Of a stretch of 26,875 nt of DNA, positions 1 through 7,887 are shown piece after piece. The notes under the pieces are model-generated. The model saw only the letters and a program-made list of their open reading frames with translations, had not been told where the DNA came from and made no database searches. The stretch lies in NCBI GenBank assembly GCA_048213135.1, contig PS015024.1, positions 112,813-139,687 of the forward strand, read 5' to 3'. This DNA comes from Reclinomonas americana ATCC 50394 (Eukaryota > Jakobida > Jakobea > Jakobida). Both the position numbers and the translations under genes were made by a program. Numbering within the stretch: the first letter of the stretch is position 1; the number at the start of each line of letters is the position of its first letter.

Positions 1-2539
1 AGAGACGGTGGCCGCTGCAAGTGATGAAGGAGGGATGAGCGGGGAGATCCAAGTGTGCGACAATGCGGCTTAACTCACCGACAAACCACGACAGGAAGTA
101 CAGGTACAGGAAAATGCGAATGCCCAAGTCTGCGCGCGCACACCAACATGTCAGCGACGAAGGGGGCAAGTATGGAGAGGTGCGACGCACTCTCGGTGGC
201 CACTGTGAATCCCATGATGTCCATAACAAGGCCTGGAATGCATGGCAGAGCGCCGCTGAGCACGGAAATGATCACTCGCCAGTTCCAGAATCCAGGGACG
301 AAGCAGGTGGGGCACCTGCACGGGAGTGGAACATGAGTTTCTTTTTCTGAGAAGGACGTGCGTACACAGAAAACGACGCACCAGCGAGCTTCGTTCTCCA
401 GCAGCTCCTTTTGTCGGATCGACGTGTACAAGTACAACTCCACAGTGTTGATGGGCGGCGCCAGGAACCAATACTCGAGCAGCATCACCACCAGCATGCC
501 ACCGGTGACCATGGACGTGGCCAGCCACCAGTCGAGCAGAATGGTCGGCGGTGCCGAGAACGCCTTCCACGGCAGCAACGACATGCCAAGGACAAGGAAA
601 ATCACCAGACTGATGCGGAACGTGGTTGGCGAGCGCCGCCGATCGGTGGTCGGACCGTCGTTGTGCGACGGTGCCACGGCCGGCGGCGTAGGCTCCAGCA
701 CGTCAATGACGGCACGTGGGAACAGATCGGCAATGACGGCGGCACACGACATGACATTCATCGACCACTCGCTCGTGACGCAGAGCAGGAGGAACAAGCT
801 GCACAGCGCAGTGAGTAAGGTGAGAGCAAATAATAAAGAGTGGCGTGAGAACGAAACGAGGCCATCATCATTCGGAGCCACCACTGCTGCATGGCACGCA
901 TCACATCGATTGGGTTCCACGTGCTTCCGCCCACTGTCAGCTGCATGCTGGTGACGCCGATAATGCCTGAAAAACAGATTATAAATTGGGGAGATGTGAA
1001 CAAGCTGGACAAGAGAGCGCACTCACCGACAAACGCAAAACCAGTGACAAAGAGCGGCAGCAGCGCGTGGCCCACAATGTGCGTGCGCTGGAACTCGGCA
1101 AAGCGTGTAAAGTCGGCCGAGCTCAACGCCACAATGGTCATGCCACCTGCGAGCGCATGAGGAGAAAGAGAGGATTGCAGCTGGCCGTGAAAAAGGCACA
1201 CGCACCGACGGTGATGCCGACTCCAGCCATGATGCCAATCATGGGAGGGAAACGTTCTGCAGCAACAGAGGAATGAGGCGTTAAAAGAGGGAGCCATTCG
1301 ACACCAACTGCGGGGATTGCGTACCCGGTTCAGGAACACGAAGCAGGGAGGTGGTGGTGAGAATGTCGTTGATCGAGTACTTGGTGAGTGCCCAGGCGAG
1401 AACACCGGCCGCGAAGCCGGCCACAAACAGCGGAACCACGTAGCCGACCAGTTTCAGAGCTGCAGCAATCGATAAGAGAGTCAGTCTGCGATCCGAGAGA
1501 GATCAGAAAGGAAGTGCACGAAACCGCGGTAGCCAAAGAATGCCAGCACAAACACCATGACAACAAAGGCCAGAATGCAGCCAATCTCCGCCAGTGAGGT
1601 CGGCCCGATTGTGTTCATCACCTGCGTCACGTCGCTCTTCTTGCCCGGCAGAATCGCCTCCACACACACGAGGAGCGACAAGCCGCCAAAGTACGCCGCC
1701 ACTCCAAAGCACACGAGACCAATGCTGCCGCGCAAGAGAGTTGTCATTGGTACGCCGCCACCACAACTCGGAGAGATCACACGCAAAGACGCAACATGGC
1801 TCGGAAGACGGTAAAGATGCGCGCGCCGTAGTAGCCAAAGAAGGAGCGAGCGTAGACCACAAACGGAATGCCGGACGCGGTGCCGACCCACCCATTCATG
1901 ATGATGAGCTGGGCGCCGAACGCACTGCCGAGTCCAACCGACAGCAGCGCCTGCCACCACTTCAACCCAATCGCATCACTGATCATGCTGCCACACAGCT
2001 GCACGCGCACACGCGAGTCAGACACTCCCATCAATCCACTCCTCTTCCTCTACCCGGACGCCGCACCATAAACACTGCCGCGCTGCCGGCCAGCGACACA
2101 ACATAGTTGATGTAATTACACATGTTCCAGCACCGACGATCCTTGGTGGCCGGGACCGGCTCACGGTTCTCATCGGCGCCCCACTTCAGCAACTTGTCCT
2201 TGGTCTTGTCGGGCGACGCCGACCGTCCATTGCTGCGCCGACTCGACGCCGACGTGTACGACGCATCAGTGCCGCTTCCCTGTCACAAAGACGTGAGCTG
2301 ATGAGAGAGGACGACCAGTGAGTGAGTGTGTGAGAGAGACGCACTCCAGTCGCCGCAGAGCCATCACTGCCATCCAGCAGCGGCTGTCGCTGCTCCTCAG
2401 CGGTCTGCCTGCCAGGAGGCCACGGACTCACTGTTGTCCACACGCACATTAGTGCAAGAGCAGAGAAGGAGAAATATCGCACAGAGAGAGAGAGCGAGAG
2501 AGAGAGAGAGAGCCCGAAAGCGATGCACTCACCTGACAT
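1..2539 (-). CDS. NCS1-family nucleobase/cation symporter, 3' end off the window
   Basis: Multispanning plasma-membrane transporter of the NCS1 (Fur-type) family, which imports purines, pyrimidines, allantoin or related compounds with H+ or Na+. Exons on the minus strand, all phase-consistent: 2539-2533, 2430-2345, 2279-2067, 1998-1796, 1724-1525, 1459-1325, 1256-1206, 1146-1027, 966-885 (or 882), 798-382, 315-191, 129-79 and 14-1. The start is ATG at 2539, with a 7-nt first coding exon followed by a canonical GTGAGT donor. About 568 residues are visible. Family hallmarks are a cytosolic N-tail, the stretch GIPFVVYARSFFGYYGAR (exon 4), RAIIGLVCFG then YFGG (exons 4/5), ALSSADFTRFA (exon 8) and a late IPGLVMDIMG segment. 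The usual WFGxQ motif of TM3 reads CFGVA (C175, A179), so two normal substrate-contact residues are replaced. Exon 10 carries a long hydrophilic insert (about 680-600). The 66-nt intron 316-381 is a multiple of three without stops. Family membership is firm; substrate is unknown. Confidence 0.9.
2483..2512. repeat. (GA)n/(CT)n microsatellite in NCS1 intron 1
   Basis: An almost pure AG dinucleotide run with one GC interruption. It lies inside the 102-nt first intron of the NCS1 gene (2431-2532). On the gene's sense strand it is CT-rich but sits near the donor rather than the acceptor, so it is not a normal polypyrimidine tract. Confidence 0.9.
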
Positions 2540-2608
2540 GTTCCTTGCTGAGATATCTCGCGAGCACAGGCAAATATCAGCCGACTGTCCACCACTGTCC
2601 ATTGTCGA
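2540..2608. promoter_or_regulatory. 69-bp divergent intergenic region (NCS1 / HDAC)
   Basis: This is the whole space between two opposed start codons, so it must hold both 5' leaders and probably a shared bidirectional promoter, unless transcription starts inside the neighbouring gene. It contains the imperfect palindrome TGCTGAGATATCTCGCGAGC (2546-2565, with a further A), whose centre GAGATATCTC (2550-2559) is a perfect 10-bp palindrome. The 9-mer TCTCGCGAG at 2556-2564 overlaps it and matches 9 of 10 bases of the TCTCGCGAGA promoter element known from animals. There is no TATA box at a usual distance. The promoter role is inferred from geometry. Confidence 0.55.
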
Positions 2609-4605
2609 ATGTCGAGTGTGCACGTGGCGCTGGTTGCTGGCGATGAGCACCTGCGCCGAGCCGATCTGATGACCAGTGTGCATCCTGGTCGAGTTGCGCT
2701 TCTGTCTCGTCCTTCTCTCCTCCTCTCCTCGCTTCTTTTGTGGACTCGTTGTGTGTGCAGGCGACTGCTGTGCACTCGCTGCTGCAGGCGTACGACTTGT
2801 ACCGGCATGTGCGACTGTTGGACCCGGTGTTGCCGGTCACACGACGCATGCTGGGCGAATTTCACAGTGATGACTATGTCGATCAGTTGCTGTGCAAGCG
2901 CGATGCAGATGGTATGCAACTCACATGCTTGCTTGCTTGCTTGCTGGGGGAAGGAACAGGGGGAAGGGGAGGAATGAGAAGGAGAGGGAGAACAGGAAGC
3001 GAGGAAGTGAGAGAGGAGAAAGGAGAAGGACGCAAGGAAAGGACGGAACGGAAAGGAAATAGGAGAAGGGGGAATGGGAGGGATGCAAACGAGAACGAAG
3101 TGATTGAGAAACGAAGAAGCGATATTTATACACACTTGCTTGCGTGCAGGTCGACCCGTCGATCGCAGCGATTCGCTGTGTGGCGATGAGGAGGATCGTG
3201 AGAGGAAAGCAACGGCGGCTGGCGAGGATGTGCTGGCGTCGTTTGGGCTCACTGGTGACACGGCGGTGTTTGCCGGACTCAACGAATACGTGTCGACGAT
3301 TGCGGGTGGCACACTGGCGGCGGCGCGGGCGCTGATTGAGGAGCCGTCGCTCAAGGTGGCGATCCACTGGGAGGGCGGGAGGCATCACGCCAAGCGAGAA
3401 AAGGCGAATGGCTTTTGCTTTGTCAATGATGTGGTGTTGGGCGCTCTCGAGTTGCTGGCCAGCCGGCGCTTCAGCAAGAGTGCGTTTTTTCTTGTTGGTT
3501 GGTGTCCCGAGTCGCTCGGCTGTTGCTGACACGGGCCCAGTTCTCTACGTGGACATTGACATTCATCACGGCGACGGAGTGGAGGATGCATTCTATTTTT
3601 CCGACTCGGTGTTCTGCCTGTCCTTCCATCACAACTCACCGGGCTTCTTTCCTGGTTGCGTCTGTGACTGGCAGCGTCGATTGTGGAGAGAAGTCTGACG
3701 CACAGCACACGCACACAGGCACCGGTGAATCGTGCGACGTGGGCGACGGACGTGGTCTTGGTCACAGTTGCGCACCGTGCCCATGTCCATGTTACTTTCG
3801 GCCAAGATACTCATCGCCCTCTGCCCCGTCACAGCCTTGAATGTGTGCTTGCCGGAGGGCATTGACGACGCGGGATACGTTGCATGCTTCCGAAGCGCAA
3901 TCAAGGTCGTCCTCAACCTGTTCCGCCCCGATGCCATGGTGGTGGTGTGGTGAGTCGATCGAAGTGTTCGTGTGCATCGCTGCAGCGCCTCACGCAATCT
4001 CTCTGCCATTCGCAGTGGGGCCGATGCACTGGCCGGCGATCCACTGGGTTGTTTCCAGCTGACGCCGCAGGCGCTGTGCACGTGCGTCGAACGGCTGCAG
4101 AAGTACCCTGCTCCCATGCTGCTTCTCGGCGGTGGCGGGTGAGTTCTCCGCCTTTCTTCCTCTTGCGCTCAACAACCATTGTTAATGCACTGCGGTACAG
4201 ATATAATATCGCCAACACGGCACGGCTGTGGACCATGGTAACCGCGAAACTCGCCGGCGTGGAGATCAGCAACGACATTCCGTGCGTCCTTTCACACGCT
4301 GTCACGATATACGTGTTCTAACATGCATTGCAGCTCGCACGACTTGATGGAACTGTACCGACCGAGCATGCTGCTGGAGGTCAAACTCGGTGCGTTCCTT
4401 CCTTCCCACCCCAGCGTACGAGCAACCGGTGCTAACACGTGCGTCGTGCGCAGCGTACACGGCGTCGGCAGAGATTCGCACGACCGCAAGGCTGTCGACC
4501 GAAGAATCGATCGATGAGCTGCTGGATAGGTGGGAGATTGTGGAGGACGACGCGGAGGAGGAGGCCGCGGTGGCGGAAGCAGGCAAAGACGGCAGTGACA
4601 GGTGA
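2609..4605 (+). CDS. Class I histone deacetylase, HDAC8-like
   Basis: Zn-dependent lysine deacetylase acting on histones or other acetylated proteins. Ten exons: 2609-2677, 2761-2911, 3150-3479, 3541-3654, 3719-3760, 3835-3949, 4016-4138, 4201-4281, 4334-4389 and 4454-4605. They join in frame to 410 residues plus stop. The catalytic set is intact: tandem His H152/H153 (GRHHAKR), Zn ligands D190 and H192 ([14 protein letters not shown]) and D277 ([10 protein letters not shown]), and catalytic Tyr316 (LGGGGYN). The motif SPGFFPGTG and the AGDP after the third ligand are HDAC8-like rather than HDAC1/2/3-like. Differences from vertebrate HDAC8 are a longer charged loop between the start and the deacetylase core (about residues 70-110), DTA where class I enzymes have DCP, and an acidic C-tail (about 375-410). 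The donor of intron 5 is either GTCACA at 3761 or GTCTTG at 3755; both keep frame. An AATAAA overlaps the stop. It is divergent from NCS1 and convergent with the UCP-like gene. Confidence 0.95.
2912..3149 (+). repeat. Enlarged HDAC intron 2 with TTGC repeats and homopurine tract
   Basis: At 238 nt this intron is three to four times the local norm. It begins GTATGC, has about four TTGC/TGCT tetranucleotide units at 2929-2946, then a strongly purine-biased tract (about 2945-3120, GGAA/GGGA-rich on the plus strand), and ends in TTGCTTGCGTGCAG. The tract could form H-DNA or G-rich RNA structure. No coding potential is visible. It resembles the tract in the M28 intron at 10636-10852. Confidence 0.8.
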
Positions 4606-4610
4606 ATAAA
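4605..4610 (+). terminator. Poly(A) signal AATAAA overlapping the HDAC stop codon
   Basis: The stop codon TGA (4603-4605) shares its last A with AATAAA, giving TGAATAAA. With cleavage normally 10-30 nt downstream, the HDAC mRNA would end around 4620-4640. That would leave a 3' UTR of only about 15-35 nt, or else the message would enter the convergent gene, whose stop lies at 4647-4649. Confidence 0.6.
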
Positions 4611-4646
4611 GATTTTTACGCCATCCCTTCTCTACTCGGATCTCTC

Positions 4647-5880
4647 TCAAAAAGACGCCACGCCACTCCATCGCCGCACTCGCTCGTACACGAGCCAAAA
4701 GGTGAGCGACCAGGGCGCCATGCGCATCCAGCACGGAATGAAACCCTGCGCTCAATGAGCAAAGAGTCACACAACGCACGTGTGCGTGTGCGCTTCACAG
4801 ACCTTCCACAGGGACCACAGGCCCTCGGAGGCGATGGTTTTTCTCAAGCAGTCCACAGAACCAGCGTACAAAAGTCCTCGGCCGTCGGGGCCGGTTGGCT
4901 GCGACGCACACGTGAGCGGAGGAGAAGGTGTGAGAGCGGGACGACACGCCCAACCTGGTTCATGACTCGGCTCTTGATAACATCGGCCGGGGTTCCCACT
5001 CTGCATGCACAGCCACGCGTTACGCTACGAGCACGCGCGCACAACGAGCGACAGACATTGGAGGAGAACGCAACGAGGCGGCCACGAGACCAGCCGCAAT
5101 ACTCGACAGCGTGTGCGTCACCCAGTTGTCCTTGAGCGACGTATTCCGCAGAATGCGCTGCTTCACTTGATCGTAGGTCGTCAGTTCGCCGAGATTCACA
5201 AGCGCAGCTCGCTACACGTCGACAGTCAGCATCACCATTCATGCACGCAGGAGCTCGGCGACCATCATCATCACCTGCACATTCGGCACTGCGCCCTTCC
5301 ACAACGCCCTCACTCCTCCCTCGCTGTAAATCACTCGATACGCCTCCCGCGAGTTCGTATAGCGTCGCGGCTTGCCCTCCAGCACCCGGCGACCGTCCAT
5401 CTGCATGCGCACCTTGACCAAGTCCGTGGGCGAGGCGACCATTTGCGCCGCCGCCCCGCACGTCATGCCCGTCAGCATTCCCTGCCACAGAGGCACTGTT
5501 CCCGTCGACGGATCCACATGCAGGAGGTGCGTACGTGCGGCCTCGTAGAACGAGATGCGGCAGCCAGTGTACACCAAGTGTCGCTGAATGGCGGGCGACA
5601 CACCGCGCCACAACGATCGCACTCCCTCCTCGCGAATGATGCCCACTGCAGTGCTCACCATACCGCGTCGCATGGTCGCATGCAGTGTACCACCTACCAC
5701 ACAGCACTGAGCGTGACAAGCAAGAGAGAGAGATGAGGAGAGACAGTGCATGCCTTCGCCTTGCAACTGCAATCGCGTCTTGGTCATATCCAGCGGGTAC
5801 GTCACTGTCTCGGCCACAGCGGCGGAGATGGCCGACAGCACATACTTGGTCGGCAGTGGGTCGTTCTGCCCTGTCTTCAT
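4647..5880 (-). CDS. Mitochondrial carrier, uncoupling-protein (UCP4/SLC25A27) type
   Basis: Inner-mitochondrial-membrane carrier, probably moving protons or small dicarboxylates. Exons on minus: 5880-5745, 5693-5275, 5211-5075, 5000-4955, 4898-4803 and 4745-4647. All phases agree and give 310 residues, the usual size for SLC25 proteins. It has three tandem repeats with the signature Px[D/E]xx[K/R]: YPLDMTKTR (28-36), SPTDLVKVR (133-141) and TPADVIKSR (234-242). The segment [19 protein letters not shown] and the C-terminal [18 protein letters not shown] are closest to UCP4/UCP5-type carriers. The start is the only in-frame ATG before the first helix. No presequence is seen, as is usual for the family. 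Intron 1 (5694-5744) is 51 nt, ends in TAG and is a multiple of three, so it does not interrupt the frame. It is divergent from the next gene (54 bp) and convergent with HDAC (41 bp). Exact substrate cannot be read from sequence. Confidence 0.93.
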
Positions 5881-5934
5881 GCACACACACACACTGTAAC
5901 ACACACAGAGACGCGAGCTGATTGTCTTTTTGTG
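5881..5934. promoter_or_regulatory. 54-bp divergent intergenic region (UCP-like / two-TM protein)
   Basis: This is the entire distance between two opposed start codons, so it is probably a shared promoter and both 5' leaders. It contains a CA run (5882-5893, 5900-5907), an ACGCGAGCT stretch and a short T-run before the plus-strand ATG. No recognisable core element was found. The role is inferred from geometry only. Confidence 0.45.
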
Positions 5935-7761
5935 ATGCACTCTAGCGAGCAGTACAGCTCCTTCCCCACCGCACCTCCAGTGCCACTGGGCGCACCAATA
6001 ATGACACTGGAGAGCAGCTGTGTGGATGGTTGGGTGCCGCGACAGTGGTTCCCGCAGTATGTGGTCGATCAGTCGGCACTGGCAGTGCGCGTGGCGCGCG
6101 TCAACATGATCCTCTTCTCGTCGCTCTTCATTGTGGCCTTTGGTCTGCTGTTGTACTATCGGTTTCGACAGCAGCCTACGGTCACGCATCAGGTGCGAGT
6201 GAGTTGGAGAGGGCATTGGTGATTTGATTGACTGCGCTCGTTGACTGCTGGCGAGTGAGCAGATCTTGAATCCGACTATAGACGAGTTCAATGCCATCCT
6301 CGACGAGCATCCCTTTTGCACGGTGGCGAATCCGACCATCTCTCTCGGTGCCTTTATGGATGTCACCGGGTCGATGGACAGCATCTGCACTGCCCTCAAT
6401 AACACGGCGTTACAGACGGTGTGCACTGTCTCTCTATTCTCTTCCCTTCCTCCAACCGTGACGTTTCTCTCACACTTGGGGTGCAGATGATGAATGATCC
6501 ACGAAACATTGTTGCGAAACGAGCCTGTCCTTGATTGCGCCTGTCGTCGACACTCACTCATATGTGTGATGTGCAGCCCAATAATGTGGCGCGCGGTCTG
6601 CCGGCGATCTTCAACGGCATGATCATTGTGTGCGACCTGGCGACTGGCATCTTGCAGGACTTCATCACCTCGTTTCCGCTCCGCGAGTACGCGTCGACGG
6701 CGCTGTACAGCGAGCAATCGCTGCGGGTGCAGATGGCGGCACAGTTCAACGACCTGAGCAAGTCCACGCGTCGCATTCTGCAGCAGGTGCTGCTGCCGAC
6801 CAATGCACTACTGGCCGTCAATATGGTAGCCACGGGCCAAGTGGTCAGCCCCGGCTCCTTCATGGACACGAACAATCCACCACTGTACTTTGGCACGTTC
6901 GATTCGACTTGCACGTGCCTCACCAACATGTTGCGTCGGCGATGACGGTGTATGTGGGGGGAGGGTACTGATGACTGACTCTTGACGTCTGCGTGCAGGA
7001 ATGTGCGTTTTGTTCTGCGCCGATTGTGTCCGTGCAGCGCATGATTAACTCACTCCCTCTCCTCCCGTGCGACGAGCAGTGCGCGAAACCGATTGTGCGT
7101 TTCTTGGTTGTTGCGCTGTTGCTCTGTCAGGATGCTTGACCATCGTCACCACTGTGTCTGTCTGTGCATGCAGGTTATTTACCAGACCAACGGAAGCACC
7201 CTCAATGCGACAGTGCATTGCTTCCAGATTTTGTCGCTTCTGGAACTGGATTCACAGCAGTTGTCAAACACTGGACTGATCTCGGCGCCATCCGCCTTCT
7301 CCAAGGTACAAGATGCGCTCCTGGCCGGCTTCATCAAATCGCTGGAATACACACTCGACTTTCAAAAGTACTATGCGGTGCGTGTGACTGCAGCGACGTT
7401 ATCACTGACCTGTGAAATCGCTTACAACCGGACGACGCAGGCGGTGCAGCCTCTGGAGTGTCGGTACACGACTGTGGGATGGACAGTTGCGTCGCTGCAG
7501 CTTGTTGTTCATGTCGATGACTTCCTCATCGTCCGTGCGCAGATGACGGACGCCGTCACGGTATTGCTCGGCGTCTTTGGTGGTCTCATTGGAGTGCTGC
7601 GCATTGTCGTGCCCATGCTCTCTGCATTGGTGGTGCGCTGCTGCTGCGTGCGACGCCGCCGAGAAACCTCGCTCTTCGACGCCGCCGAATCCACGCGCAA
7701 GCTGCTGCCCGACCAGCTTGCGGCTCGAGGCGGCGCAGTGGAGGCCACCATTAATCAGTAA
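5935..7761 (+). CDS. Unrecognised membrane protein with two TM segments and a Cys-containing ectodomain
   Basis: I do not recognise a family. Confident exons are 5935-6192, 6263-6418, 6577-6929 and 7174-7761 (TAA). Short exons at 6487-6510 (24 nt) and, to keep frame, 6999-7011 (13 nt) and 7080-7094 (15 nt) are inferred, giving about 468 residues. TM1 is about residues 57-75 (MILFSSLFIVAFGLLLYY) and TM2 about 401-427. Between them lie about 320 residues with scattered Cys and N-glycosylation sequons (NNT, NST, NAT, NRT). After TM2 comes RCCCVRRRR and a soluble tail of about 35 residues. The likely topology is both ends cytosolic with the middle domain outside or lumenal; CCC could be acylated. 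The 6930-7173 stretch is unsettled: a 96-nt open frame (6999-7094) is attractive but does not join in phase. A 63-nt in-frame piece (7379-7441) with GTGCGT and CAG ends may be another intron. Confidence 0.65.
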
Positions 7762-7887
7762 TCAATACAATACGAGTGTTTTGCGTGTTAACGCGTGGGC
7801 AGAGAGGCAACGGAACGTCGTCGTTCGTCGTGTCGTCCCTCATTGACAGGACCAGTGCATCTTTGTGTGCCGGAAAAACCAAAACGA
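7762..7887. other. 126-bp spacer between two same-strand genes
   Basis: It contains the 3' end of the two-TM gene and the promoter/leader of the UPF0658-like gene. No AATAAA is present near 7761. A GTTAAC palindrome sits in GTGTTAACGCG at 7786-7796. Nothing else stands out. Confidence 0.4.

Noticed and set aside
5239-6717. A 492-residue minus-strand open frame
   Set aside because: Only its C-terminal part (5275-5880) is the mitochondrial carrier. The upstream part is antisense to the two-TM gene, has no family similarity and lies before a proper carrier start ATG.
6999-7094. A 96-nt Cys-rich exon in the two-TM gene
   Set aside because: Its frame joins the next exon but not the previous one (phase 2 against phase 0) with any GT donor nearby. 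It was left as an unresolved alternative rather than called.
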